A stretch of DNA of 64,000 nucleotides from Aquitalea aquatilis (GTDB lineage: Bacteria > Pseudomonadota > Gammaproteobacteria > Burkholderiales > Chromobacteriaceae), in the NCBI RefSeq assembly GCF_005155025.1, contig NZ_CP039731.1, forward strand, positions 1,736,001 to 1,800,000. Direction: 5' to 3'. Each line of letters opens with the position of its first letter. Position 1 is the first letter of the stretch. Below the pieces are notes generated by a model that made no database searches, was not told the DNA's origin, and saw nothing but the letters and a program-made list of their open reading frames with translations. This document shows positions 10,081 through 19,634 of the stretch, one piece after another. A program made the translations under genes and the position numbers.

Positions 10081-11210
10081 ATCAGGCTGAATTGTTTCGG
10101 CATCTCCAGTCGCTGTCTCATCCCGATCAGCTCTGGACATTACTGCGCCGGCAAACATCTGATTGCACACTCGCCCCCAGCGCTCTGGCTGGTCTTGGTG
10201 CTTGTGTGCTGTATGGCGCAGGTTTTTTTGCCAGAGAAGTGCTGCAACAGTGGCAGCAGGCCGGATATCAACCACAAGGGTTGGTGGATAGCAACCCCGC
10301 CAAATGGGGAGGGGAGTTGGAGGGGATGACCATCCAGTCTCCGGCTGTGCTGGCACAGCTACCGGCAGGAACGGCGGTGGTGATTGCTGCGATGCAGGTG
10401 CATGGCCTGGGTGAGCCATTGCAGGAGCTGGGCCTGGATGTCTGGTATGCCGAGCGTGACGGTAGTATTGGCCGCACGCCTGGTCATTGGCTGTTACGGC
10501 ATCCAGAACGGGTAGACAAACTGTGGTCTTCCTTGCAGGAAAACCACTCGCGCCAGGTGTTGTTGTATACGATGGCTGCCAGATTGTTCCAGCAGTTCCA
10601 TTTCCCCATGCAGGGCAATATCTTCCTCAACCCGCTTGCCAGTTCGCCCCAGTATTTTGATCATCGCGTCTGGCAGCCTCGTGGCAGGCAAGTCTATGTG
10701 GATTGCGGTGCATTCGATGGTGACTCGATTGTCGCGTTCGTCCGCGCACTGGGTGATGAACATCAGATCATCGCTTACGAGGGTGATCGTCAGAATTACC
10801 TGAATGCACAAGCCAACTTGCAGCGCTACCAGATTGCAGCACAGATGCGGCATTGCATTGTGGGTGGTCAGCACGATACCGGTCTGAGTTACAACTGCCG
10901 TGATCTTCCTGGCGAACAGGCGGTGGAGCGGATTACACTCGATCAGGATCTGTTTGCACGGGCAATCCATCCGACATTGATCAAGATGGATATCGAGGGG
11001 AGTGAGCTGGCTGCGCTGGAAGGAAGCAGGCAAATCATCCAGCAAGTACGGCCGCGGCTGGCTATCTGCAGTTATCACACTACCCGCGATCTGATCGAAG
11101 TACCCATGTTCATCATCGAACACGGGGAAAACTACCGCCTGATCTTGCGGCACCATTCACCTAATACCCTGTGGGAAACCGTTGCTTACGGCGAACCTTT
11201 GCCCGCTTGA
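10077..11210 (+). CDS. FkbM-family methyltransferase with N-terminal Rossmann-like domain (copy 2)
   Basis: This 377-residue protein has the same two-part build as the gene before it. The N-terminal VLYGAGFFAREVL is near residue 44, and the FkbM core from about 205 has VYVDCGAFDGDSIV, IIAYEGDRQNY and LIKMDIEGSELAALEG. I took the ATG at 10077 inside the upstream stop (ATGA) rather than the long frame from 9972. The two copies share layout and motifs but are well diverged, so they probably methylate different positions. A 69-base gap separates it from the giant glycosyltransferase gene. Confidence 0.85.
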   Translation: MNQAELFRHLQSLSHPDQLWTLLRRQTSDCTLAPSALAGLGACVLYGAGFFAREVLQQWQQAGYQPQGLVDSNPAKWGGELEGMTIQSPAVLAQLPAGTAVVIAAMQVHGLGEPLQELGLDVWYAERDGSIGRTPGHWLLRHPERVDKLWSSLQENHSRQVLLYTMAARLFQQFHFPMQGNIFLNPLASSPQYFDHRVWQPRGRQVYVDCGAFDGDSIVAFVRALGDEHQIIAYEGDRQNYLNAQANLQRYQIAAQMRHCIVGGQHDTGLSYNCRDLPGEQAVERITLDQDLFARAIHPTLIKMDIEGSELAALEGSRQIIQQVRPRLAICSYHTTRDLIEVPMFIIEHGENYRLILRHHSPNTLWETVAYGEPLPA

Positions 11211-11279
11211 GGCTTTGCCTGCCTGCTCGAACATTTCACCCTCACGGCATGTCGGCCATGCCAGAAGAAAGTAAAGTTT

Positions 11280-14200
11280 ATGCTGACTTTGTTTATCCTC
11301 ATTCAATCGGTAGAAGAGATCCAACGAGTTTGGGATCACTGGCAGCAGAATGCAGGCTCGCATGAAGTGATCCTGCTGATCGATGTGCAGCTGCAGAATG
11401 CGCCTTTGCCCGCGCATACCCTGCCTGTAGTTTTTGTCAGTTTCAACAACGGCCTGCCCATGCTTGCCGGGGCGGACCTGGGTGCTGCCGGTGAGTGGCT
11501 GGGTTTTGCCTCGCCGGGCAGCTATCTGCTGCAACAGCCCTGGAGCGAAACACCCGATGCCGACTGGGTGGTGACCGACTGGTGGGCTTCTCTGCAAGAC
11601 AAACTGCCGTTCCGCCACGAACGCAGCATGCAGAATGAACAGGACTACCGCCTGCATGTGCTGCAGGACCTGAGCGCCTGGCAGCAACTGCTGCAACGCA
11701 GTCACGATCCGGCCTGGCTGCTGCTGGACCAGCCGGTCAGCTGGTTGCGCAAGGAATGGTTGCTGCAAGATGCCGCGCCGGGCGCTTGCATGGTGCCGTG
11801 CGAGTGGCTGCAGCACAGGCTGCTGACTGATCTGCAGCAAGGCAAGGCGGTACGCTTGCAGGTGCTGCCGGTTGCCGCCGCGCTGTTGCCGGTGCTCAAC
11901 AGACTGCCGGAACAGGTGCAAGTGCAAGCTTCGCAACGGGAAATGGTCAGTTGGCTGCTTGTGCTGCTGGGCCAGAATCCGGGCCAGTCTGCTCTGCGCC
12001 AGACAGTGCTTGCCCTGGTGCAGCAACATCGCCCCTGGCTGTTGACGCCGCGGGCTGCCGAAGGTTCGGCCTATGCAGTGCTTGCCGACGTGTTCCGAGA
12101 GAATTGCCCGGATGCACCATCCCTGGCTCCAGTATTGAAACAGGGGCGGGAGTGGGTGCTGGTCAGTGAGGCGCAGTTCGACAGCATTCAGGTGATCAGT
12201 CATCAGCAGGCTGCTGTATGGGAGGCCCGCGCCGATAGCTTGCGACCTGCGGTCATGCGCAGCGAACTGGTGCGGGTAGACCAGATATTGATCATCGAGG
12301 CTTTCGATGCCACCTGGCTGGATGCCGAAGGCTGCATCTTCCAGTTGATGGCGCTGTATCGCCTGCCAGATGGCCGCTGGGTCTTGCCCGCGGTATTGCA
12401 ACATTGGGCAGAGGCAAAGCTGAATGCACTGACGGCCATGCTCAATGCCATGCAGCAGCAAGCACAACGCAATCAGGTGGTGTTGCTGGATGGCGATTTT
12501 GCCCGTGAACTGGGCGATATCGGCAATGGTCGCTTCCTGCCGGGCATGGAAGGCTATGCCACGCTGGTACAACACACGGCACGCTATCGTTTCGCGGCCG
12601 GGCAGGGCAGGTTGGGGCGGGTGCTGGATTGCGCTTCCGGTGCCGGCTATGGCTGGCAATTGCTGCACGATGCCGACTGCATGGATAGCTATACCGGTAT
12701 CGACCTGAATCCCGATGCCATTGCCTTTTCGCGCCGTTTCATTCCGCATGCACCAGCCAGTTGCCAGTTTGAAGCCCGCTTGCTGGATACCCTGCCCAAG
12801 GCGGCTTACGACACGGTGATTTCCTTTGAAACCATCGAGCACACCGACGACCCGGAAATCTTTCTGTGGGACCTGTCCGAGCGCATCGCGCCAGGTGGCC
12901 GCCTGCTGTTGAGTCTGCCCACGGAGCGTTGGGCAGGGTCGCATCTGAATCCCACGCACTGGACCAACTGGAATGAACAGCGGGTACGCCGCCTGTGTGA
13001 ACGGGTGTTTGATTCGGTACACCTGATCAGACTGCGGCTGTCGCTGATTACACCGGAAACCTTCCAGTCGGGGCTATTGCATGAAGGGCTGGCAGAGGCG
13101 GGAGAGGACGAGGGTTTTGTCATTATCTTGCAGCAGCCGAAAGTGCGTCAGCATGGTGCACGCGTCGTGTTGCAGCGCCGTTTCGCCATGGGCGATGCCT
13201 TGCTCGCCAGCAGCTTGTTCCCGGCACTGCGCAGCACATATCCAGACCATCAACTGGTGATGAAAACGCAGGTCGTGGAGGTATTCCAGGGCGTGCCCGA
13301 GCTGGATATTGTCGGCTGCATGTCCTTGAGTGTGCGGCCGGAGGACATCCACATCAATCTGGATAATGCCTACGAAGAAGCGCGGGCATTGCACATCATT
13401 GAGGCTTATGCGGCTAAGGCGGGTGTCGCTGCGGCGGCACCGCAGTTGCCACGGCTGTCACAGGATTACCGTCTGCTGGCAGGTAAAGTGCTGGAGGCCG
13501 GCTGGCTGGGCAAGCGCACACCGGGCTATGTGCTTGCCATTCACATGGCATCGGCATCGCCTGACCGCATCTGGCCTTTGCCACATTGGCTCAAGCTGCT
13601 TGCCGCATTGCAGCAGCATGATATTGCCCTGGTCTTGCTAGGGGGCAGCAAGGATCTTCGTCTGCAGGCGCTGCCCAGAGCCCTGCAAAAGAACGTCATC
13701 AGCATGGTGGCGGAGGGCAGCATTGCCGAAACCGCCGCCGCGATTGCCGTGGCCGATGTGCTGATCGCACCTGATTCTGGTCTGATCCATATCGCCAATG
13801 CGGTGGGAACGCCGGTGGTCGGCCTGTTTGGCATGGCCTTGCCAGAGACCCGTCTGTCTTTGCAGGGCAAATCAATTGGCCTTATCGCAGATATCGAATG
13901 CAAGGGTTGTCTGGCCGAGCTGGCTCCCGACGCCCTGCCGCTGTGCCGGCGTGGCCATGCTTATTGCATGGATGAATTGCGGCCTGCCGTCGTGCAGCAG
14001 GCAGTAGAGCAGTTATTGAGCCAGATACAGCCTTGCCAGTGGCAACCCCGGCTGTTGCAGGCCTTGCCGCTGCCGCAGGATGAGAAAATCTATCTGCAGG
14101 CCCAAAAAACCAGCTTACCTTTGCAGCCCACACCGCAGGTGGAGAAGCACGCTGCAGCCACATCGTCGTCTACGGTCGAGCTGTCCGGGCTGTCTGGCTT

Positions 14201-17200
14201 GCCTTTGCTGCCAACGCGCCGCCTGCAGCCCAAACCATTTGCCGCTGCCGCGACATTCCCGCCACAGGAAAAGATCCGTCTCGGCATTCTGTCTGGCGAT
14301 GTGCTGGATGGTGCCTGCATGCGCTTGCGCCTGTTTGACCCGTTCAGTCTGCTGTCTCCCTGGCTGGACACCGTGTTTTTCCCCGGCAACGGCATGTACG
14401 ATTGCACCCACGAGGCGGTGGATATCGATGCATTTACCCAGTGGGCTGATCTGTTCGTGATCCAGCGTGCGATTTGCAGCGAACGCAATCAGGATTTTGT
14501 CAGCAAACTGTTTGCCACCGGCAAGCCCATCATTTTCGAGCTGGATGACTGGCTACCCGCCTTGCCCGCTTCACATCCGCAGTTCAATGACTTCTCACCC
14601 TGCGACTTGTGGCGCTTCTGGCAGCAGCATCTGCCGCAGTGCACGGCGGCAACCGTCAGCACCGAGCCCTTGGCTCAGCAGCTCAAATCACTGATTCCTG
14701 ATGTCAGGGTTGTGCCAAACACGCTGTCCAGGGCTTATTACACCAGCTTCTCGCCCCGTAGCAGAAAGCCGGATGAGCCGATCACCATTGGTTTTGCCGG
14801 TACCTCTACCCATGTCGGCGACGTGAAGATGATCAACCAGGCATTGCTGGGCATTCAGCAGCGCTTTGGCCAAGGCCAGGTCCGCTTTGTGTTTTGGGGC
14901 TGCGTGCCGCTTGGTTTTGAAAGCGCCTCGAATGTGACGGTAGTCAACAAGTCGGTTCCCTATCCGGATTATCTGAAGGAGCTGCAGCGACTGGGGCTGG
15001 ATATTGCGCTGGCACCGCTGGAAGACAGTGTGTTCAACCATGGCAAGTCCGATCTGAAATGGCTGGAGTACACCGCAGTCGGTGCGGCGGCCGTGCTGAG
15101 TGATGTGGCGGCCTATCAGGAAGCCAAGCAACTGGGGCTGGCCGAAGTGGTCGCCAATGATGCCCGCAGCTGGGAAGACGCCATTGCCAGGCTGATCGAA
15201 GACCAGGCCTATCGGACCCAGTTGCAAGCACGCTCCTACGACTACCTGCAGCAGTACGCCACGATGGAAGACCAGCTTGGGCACTGGGTGCGCTTGTTGC
15301 AGGATGTACTGCCGCCTAGCCTGAGCCAGGTACTGGATAGTTATGCGGCCGAGCATCATGGTCCGGTGCACAGACAGCCCGTTTCATTGATGCACGCTGA
15401 TGATTACCGAGCCTGGAATAAATGGGAACAAAGCCATCAAATACGGGAAATCGATGCGGAAATGATGGCTGGGCGGATGGTCATGCAGTGGCGGCAGCAG
15501 CCTGAGTTCTTGCTCATCATGCAGGTTTCTTATGCTGAGCGTGACCGCCTGGCGACAACCATCGACAGCTTGCAGCAGCAAATGTATCAGCGCTGGAAAC
15601 TGATCGTGCTGGCTGACTGGAAACAGCCGGATCCGATCTTCACCGGCAATGACACGCTGGGTTGGCTACAGCTGGATACGCTGGATGATCCGCAGCTGCT
15701 GAGCGCTGCGCTGAACGGCTTGCTGGGCGAGGTGCGCAGTGACTGGGTGATGTTGCTGCCGGCAGGGGTGGCCTTGGCTCCGCAACTGCTGCTGCGCATG
15801 GGCGACGCTATCCAGGCGCAAGCCCAGGCACTGGCGATTTATACCGACCACGACAGCTACACCCAGCCGGGATGCTATGTTCAACCTAGCCTCAAGCCTG
15901 ATTTTTCGCTCGATTATCTGCGTGCCTATGACTACGTGGATAGTGCGGTTGCCTTGTCTTATCAGGGATTGGCCAGCCTGGGCGGTTTTGAAGCCTACCC
16001 GGGGGCCGAGGTCTGGAATCACTTGCTGCGGCTGGCGGAAAACTACGGACTTGGCGTCGTCCATCATCTGGATGAGGTCTTGTTCCACCTGCCGGCACAG
16101 CCGCTTGGTGTGCGGCACGAACGTGAAGCGGCGCGTCAGGTAGCGCTGGAGAACCATCTGCAAAGACTGGGAATCGCGGCAACGGTAAGTAGTGGTTATG
16201 TGGACAATACCCTGCATGTGGATTACCAGCTGAGCGGTACGCCGCTGGTGTCCATCATCATTCCCACCCGCGACAAGCTGGAGTATCTACAGCCCTGCGT
16301 GGAGAGTCTGTTTGCCAATACCACGTATCCGCACTTCGAATTGCTGATTGTCGACAATCAGTCGATTGATCCTGACACGCTCGATTTCTACGCCAGCCTG
16401 CAGCAAGACTACCCTGGGCGGGTGCGCATCATCGAATATCCGCAGGCCTTCAATTTTTCCGCCCAGTGCAATAGCGGCGTCGCTGCTGCACAGGGTGAAT
16501 ATGTACTGCTATTGAACAACGATACCGAAATCATCCAGCCGGAGTGGCTGGAGCGGATGCTGGGCATTGCCCAGCGCCCGGAAGTCGGTGCCGTGGGGCC
16601 ACGACTGGTTTATCCGGAGATCGGCCGCATCCAGCATGCCGGCATTGTGCTCGGCCTGCCCGCCGGCATGTTGTCGGTAGCGGATCATGTGCATGAAAAA
16701 GCAGCCCTGGATGAACCTGGCTACATGAACCGCTTGTTGACCGAACAAAACTACTCGGCGGTGACTGCGGCGTGCTTGCTGGTCGCCAAGGATAAATACC
16801 TGGCGGTGAATGGTTTTGATGCAGATGATCTGACCGTGCTGTTCAACGATGTCGACTTCTGCCTCAAATTGCAGCAGCAGGGGCTGCTGAATGTTTTCAC
16901 GCCCTATATCACGCTGGTGCATCACCATGCCAAGAGTATCGGCAAGCAAACCTATGATCCGACCATCGCCCTGCGTGCGGCAGCACGCGAGCAGCAGGAA
17001 CTGGGTGTCATGCTCAAACGCTGGTTGCCCCGACTGGCGCATGACCCGGCCTATAACCGCCACCTGAGCCTGCGTTCCAAGAGCATGCTCATCGAAAACA
17101 CCTGCACGGTCAGCTGGTCACCACGTGAACAAGGCAAGACCAAGGTATTGGGGCTACCCATTGCCGGTGGCAGTGGCGAATACCGCGTATCAATGCCTTT

Positions 17201-18161
17201 CCATGCGCTGCAGCAGGCGGGGCGACTGGATACCGATCTGATTTCACCGGTCAAGGGCGGTGCCATGCCGGTACTGTCCGTGGTGGAAATGGCCAGGCTG
17301 AATCCGGAAATCCTGCTGGTGCACACCATCCTGTCAGATGGCATGCAGCATGCCTTGCAGCAGTACCGGGAGTACTTGCCAGACATGCGCGTGGTATTCG
17401 GGCTGGACGATCTGGTGGGAGCGCTGCCGGAAAAGAACATCCTGCACCGCCTGTGGCGCAAGACCATGCCGGATGCCCGCCCGCGTTTGCGCGCCATGCT
17501 CAAGCACTCGGATAGCCTGATCGTATCGACCGAGCCACTGGCTGATGCCTGCCGCAACATGATTGATGATATCCACATCATTCCGAACCGCCTGGCGCGG
17601 CATATGTGGGGCGACTTGACGTCTGGCCGCCGCCAAGGACGCAAGCCGCGTGTCGGTTGGGTCGGTGCCCAGCAGCATCAGGGTGATTTGGCGCTGATTC
17701 TTGAAGTCGTCAAACAGACAGCGCATGAAGTTGACTGGGTATTCATGGGTATGTGCCTGCCGGAGATGCGACCCTATATCGCAGAGGAGCATGGCTGGGT
17801 ACCTTTCCAGGACTATCCCGCCAAGGTGGCGGCACTGGATCTGGATCTGGCCATTGCTCCGCTGGAAGTCAATGTCTTCAATGAGTCGAAGAGCAATCTG
17901 CGCTTGCTGGAATATGGCGCCATGCGCTGGCCGGTCATCTGCACGGATATTTATCCGTACCAGACCAATGCTGCGCCAGTATGCCGTGTGCCCAATACCA
18001 CCAAGGCCTGGGTCGAGGCCATCCGCGCCCGCATCCATGACCTGGACGCAGCTTATGCGGAGGGCGCTGCCCTGCGCGCCTGGGTGGATCAACATTACTG
18101 GCTTGATGATCACCTGGATGACTGGCAACTGGCACTAAGCGGCCAGATTCCCAAAAAATAA
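11280..18161 (+). CDS. Giant multidomain glycosyltransferase/methyltransferase (2293 residues)
   Basis: One uninterrupted frame with at least six modules. Residues 1-430 are unrecognised. About 430-600 is a class I SAM methyltransferase (VLDCASGAGYG, SFETIEHTDDPE). About 625-930 is GT9/heptosyltransferase-like (LQRRFAMGDALLASSLFPAL, APDSGLIHIANAVGTPVVGL). About 1000-1345 is GT-B-like. About 1405-1640 is GT-A-like with IYTDHDS. About 1656-1930 is a clear GT2 (SIIIPTRDKLEYLQ, LLLNNDTEI). About 1955-2285 is a second GT-B-like module homologous to the first. No membrane segments or signal peptide are apparent, so it should be cytoplasmic. It lies just upstream of flagellin and probably assembles several sugars of one glycan. 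A GTP/CDP donor cannot be assigned. The ribosome site before 11280 is weak. Confidence 0.88.
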   Translation: MLTLFILIQSVEEIQRVWDHWQQNAGSHEVILLIDVQLQNAPLPAHTLPVVFVSFNNGLPMLAGADLGAAGEWLGFASPGSYLLQQPWSETPDADWVVTDWWASLQDKLPFRHERSMQNEQDYRLHVLQDLSAWQQLLQRSHDPAWLLLDQPVSWLRKEWLLQDAAPGACMVPCEWLQHRLLTDLQQGKAVRLQVLPVAAALLPVLNRLPEQVQVQASQREMVSWLLVLLGQNPGQSALRQTVLALVQQHRPWLLTPRAAEGSAYAVLADVFRENCPDAPSLAPVLKQGREWVLVSEAQFDSIQVISHQQAAVWEARADSLRPAVMRSELVRVDQILIIEAFDATWLDAEGCIFQLMALYRLPDGRWVLPAVLQHWAEAKLNALTAMLNAMQQQAQRNQVVLLDGDFARELGDIGNGRFLPGMEGYATLVQHTARYRFAAGQGRLGRVLDCASGAGYGWQLLHDADCMDSYTGIDLNPDAIAFSRRFIPHAPASCQFEARLLDTLPKAAYDTVISFETIEHTDDPEIFLWDLSERIAPGGRLLLSLPTERWAGSHLNPTHWTNWNEQRVRRLCERVFDSVHLIRLRLSLITPETFQSGLLHEGLAEAGEDEGFVIILQQPKVRQHGARVVLQRRFAMGDALLASSLFPALRSTYPDHQLVMKTQVVEVFQGVPELDIVGCMSLSVRPEDIHINLDNAYEEARALHIIEAYAAKAGVAAAAPQLPRLSQDYRLLAGKVLEAGWLGKRTPGYVLAIHMASASPDRIWPLPHWLKLLAALQQHDIALVLLGGSKDLRLQALPRALQKNVISMVAEGSIAETAAAIAVADVLIAPDSGLIHIANAVGTPVVGLFGMALPETRLSLQGKSIGLIADIECKGCLAELAPDALPLCRRGHAYCMDELRPAVVQQAVEQLLSQIQPCQWQPRLLQALPLPQDEKIYLQAQKTSLPLQPTPQVEKHAAATSSSTVELSGLSGLPLLPTRRLQPKPFAAAATFPPQEKIRLGILSGDVLDGACMRLRLFDPFSLLSPWLDTVFFPGNGMYDCTHEAVDIDAFTQWADLFVIQRAICSERNQDFVSKLFATGKPIIFELDDWLPALPASHPQFNDFSPCDLWRFWQQHLPQCTAATVSTEPLAQQLKSLIPDVRVVPNTLSRAYYTSFSPRSRKPDEPITIGFAGTSTHVGDVKMINQALLGIQQRFGQGQVRFVFWGCVPLGFESASNVTVVNKSVPYPDYLKELQRLGLDIALAPLEDSVFNHGKSDLKWLEYTAVGAAAVLSDVAAYQEAKQLGLAEVVANDARSWEDAIARLIEDQAYRTQLQARSYDYLQQYATMEDQLGHWVRLLQDVLPPSLSQVLDSYAAEHHGPVHRQPVSLMHADDYRAWNKWEQSHQIREIDAEMMAGRMVMQWRQQPEFLLIMQVSYAERDRLATTIDSLQQQMYQRWKLIVLADWKQPDPIFTGNDTLGWLQLDTLDDPQLLSAALNGLLGEVRSDWVMLLPAGVALAPQLLLRMGDAIQAQAQALAIYTDHDSYTQPGCYVQPSLKPDFSLDYLRAYDYVDSAVALSYQGLASLGGFEAYPGAEVWNHLLRLAENYGLGVVHHLDEVLFHLPAQPLGVRHEREAARQVALENHLQRLGIAATVSSGYVDNTLHVDYQLSGTPLVSIIIPTRDKLEYLQPCVESLFANTTYPHFELLIVDNQSIDPDTLDFYASLQQDYPGRVRIIEYPQAFNFSAQCNSGVAAAQGEYVLLLNNDTEIIQPEWLERMLGIAQRPEVGAVGPRLVYPEIGRIQHAGIVLGLPAGMLSVADHVHEKAALDEPGYMNRLLTEQNYSAVTAACLLVAKDKYLAVNGFDADDLTVLFNDVDFCLKLQQQGLLNVFTPYITLVHHHAKSIGKQTYDPTIALRAAAREQQELGVMLKRWLPRLAHDPAYNRHLSLRSKSMLIENTCTVSWSPREQGKTKVLGLPIAGGSGEYRVSMPFHALQQAGRLDTDLISPVKGGAMPVLSVVEMARLNPEILLVHTILSDGMQHALQQYREYLPDMRVVFGLDDLVGALPEKNILHRLWRKTMPDARPRLRAMLKHSDSLIVSTEPLADACRNMIDDIHIIPNRLARHMWGDLTSGRRQGRKPRVGWVGAQQHQGDLALILEVVKQTAHEVDWVFMGMCLPEMRPYIAEEHGWVPFQDYPAKVAALDLDLAIAPLEVNVFNESKSNLRLLEYGAMRWPVICTDIYPYQTNAAPVCRVPNTTKAWVEAIRARIHDLDAAYAEGAALRAWVDQHYWLDDHLDDWQLALSGQIPKK

Positions 18162-18173
18162 TCACAGGGCCGC

Positions 18174-18200
18174 TAAAGTTTGCCAACGGGGGGCCGATAA
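18174..18200 (+). promoter_or_regulatory. Sigma-28 (FliA) promoter of flagellin
   Basis: TAAAGTTT at 18174-18181 and GCCGATAA at 18193-18200 are separated by exactly 11 bases. This matches the FliA consensus at every position. It stands 51 bases before the flagellin ATG and just after the end of the giant glycosyltransferase gene, so filament synthesis has its own late-class control independent of the sugar cluster. Confidence 0.93.
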
Positions 18201-18251
18201 CTAGTCAAGGCCCACACTGTCGCCCCCCCGAATGCTCTAAGGAGAATCATC

Positions 18252-19094
18252 ATGGCACTTACCGTCAACACCAATATTGCGTCGCTCACCGCACAGAACA
18301 ACCTGAGCAACTCCAGTTCTTCGCTCAACCTGTCCCTGCAACGCCTGTCCTCCGGTCTGCGCGTAAACAGTGCCAAGGATGATGCTGCCGGCCTGGCCAT
18401 TTCCCAAACCCTGACTGCCGCCATCCGTGGTAACAACCAGGCCATCCGTAACGCTAACGACGGTACTTCCGTAGGCCAGACGGCTGAAGGTGCCTTGGGT
18501 CAGATCGGTAACAACCTGCAGCGTATCCGTGAAATCGCCACCCAGTCGTCCAACGGCTCGGTTAGCGACACTAACCGTTCGCAGCTGCAAAAAGAAGTCG
18601 ACCAGCTGACCCAGGAAATTTCGCGTATCGTACAAACCACCCAGTTTAACGGTACCAAACTGCTGTCTGGTGGTAACACTCTGACTTTCCAGGTGGGTTC
18701 GTCCGGTTCTACCGACAACACCGTATCAGTATCGGCATCTGACCTGACCACTCAGCTGTCGTCCTACAACTCTTCGTTGACCAATACCAATACCATCAAC
18801 GTATTGACCCAGACTGGCGCCCAGGCTCAGCTGTCGGCACTGGATGCGGATATCGGATCGGTATCGAACATTCGTTCCACCTTCGGTGCGGTACAAAACC
18901 GTTTTGATGCAGTGGTTTCCAACCTGCAAAACTACGTGACCAACCTGACCGCCGCCAACAGCCGTATCGTGGATGTGGACTTCGCATCGGAAACCGCCAA
19001 CCTGACCAAGAACCAGATTCTGCAACAGGCCGGCACTTCCATCCTGAAGCAGTCCAATTCGCTGTCGCAATCGGCACTGACACTGCTGCAGTAA
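18252..19094 (+). CDS. fliC: Flagellin
   Basis: Filament subunit of 280 residues, exported by the flagellar type III system. The conserved N-terminal D0/D1 part opens MALTVNTNIASLTAQNNL, with LSSGLRVNSAKDDAAGLAI; the C-terminal D1/D0 ends with LTLLQ. The middle is short (about 145-200) and very rich in Ser, Thr and Asn, with almost no D2/D3 domain. These Ser/Thr residues are plausible O-glycosylation sites for the upstream sugar cluster (inference). AAGGAG lies 8 bases before the ATG, and codon use looks biased as expected for a highly expressed gene. A single flagellin gene is seen here. Confidence 0.97.
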   Translation: MALTVNTNIASLTAQNNLSNSSSSLNLSLQRLSSGLRVNSAKDDAAGLAISQTLTAAIRGNNQAIRNANDGTSVGQTAEGALGQIGNNLQRIREIATQSSNGSVSDTNRSQLQKEVDQLTQEISRIVQTTQFNGTKLLSGGNTLTFQVGSSGSTDNTVSVSASDLTTQLSSYNSSLTNTNTINVLTQTGAQAQLSALDADIGSVSNIRSTFGAVQNRFDAVVSNLQNYVTNLTAANSRIVDVDFASETANLTKNQILQQAGTSILKQSNSLSQSALTLLQ

Positions 19095-19121
19095 GCTACA
19101 CTGAAGCCATAAGCTGAAAAT

Positions 19122-19151
19122 CGGCCTCGGTTGGCATGCTAACCGGGGCCG
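19122..19151 (+). terminator. Hairpin between fliC and flaG
   Basis: CGGCCTCGGTT and AACCGGGGCCG pair over 11 positions with one G-T wobble around an 8-base loop. There is no T tract, so it may be a partial terminator or a 3' stabilising structure that lets fliC mRNA exceed flaG-fliD mRNA. Confidence 0.55.
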
Positions 19152-19171
19152 TCTGCACAGGAGTAGTTGCC

Positions 19172-19597
19172 ATGCAAATATCATCGACGAATGGTCCCGT
19201 TCTGCCTTTGGCGACCACCCCGACTGCGCGTCAGCAGAATCAGCTGATTCAGGGTAATACCGCAGATGCCACCGCCAGTTCGGTCTTGCCCAATTCTGCC
19301 GCCGGCGTGACTGCGGTAGGGCAAAGCCAAGCGCAAAACACTACCAATGATGGAACTCAGCAGAAAAAATCAGATCCATCTGAGCTGCAGAATTCGGTAA
19401 AGCAGCTGAATGATGTGGCCAAGCTGTACTCCAGTCAGCTAGAGTTCTCTGTCGACAAAGATACCAATATTCAGGTCGTCAAGGTTGTCGATCAGGAAAC
19501 CCAGAAAGTGATCCGGCAGATTCCCTCGGAAGATGCCATCCGTATTGCCAAGGCAATCGGCGATTTCAAGGGTTTGCTGCTCAAGGATAAAGCCTGA
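19172..19597 (+). CDS. flaG: FlaG family flagellar protein
   Basis: Small protein (141 residues) associated with filament length control in polar flagellates. The N-terminal half is low-complexity, rich in Gln, Thr and Ala. The conserved FlaG part begins near residue 60 with NSVKQLNDVAKLYSSQLEFS and continues to VVKVVDQETQKVIRQIP and the end. The ATG at 19172 has AGGAG 8 bases upstream; an in-frame ATG at 19136 lies inside the fliC hairpin and is rejected. It lies between fliC and fliD, the usual position. Confidence 0.9.
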   Translation: MQISSTNGPVLPLATTPTARQQNQLIQGNTADATASSVLPNSAAGVTAVGQSQAQNTTNDGTQQKKSDPSELQNSVKQLNDVAKLYSSQLEFSVDKDTNIQVVKVVDQETQKVIRQIPSEDAIRIAKAIGDFKGLLLKDKA

Positions 19598-19634
19598 CGG
19601 CGGTAGCGTTCAGTATGTAAGGAGGTAGTGCCCC

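Noticed and set aside
11171..11365. 64-codon frame bridging the second FkbM gene and the giant gene
   Set aside because: Out of frame with both neighbours, and its tail overlaps the well-supported giant ORF.
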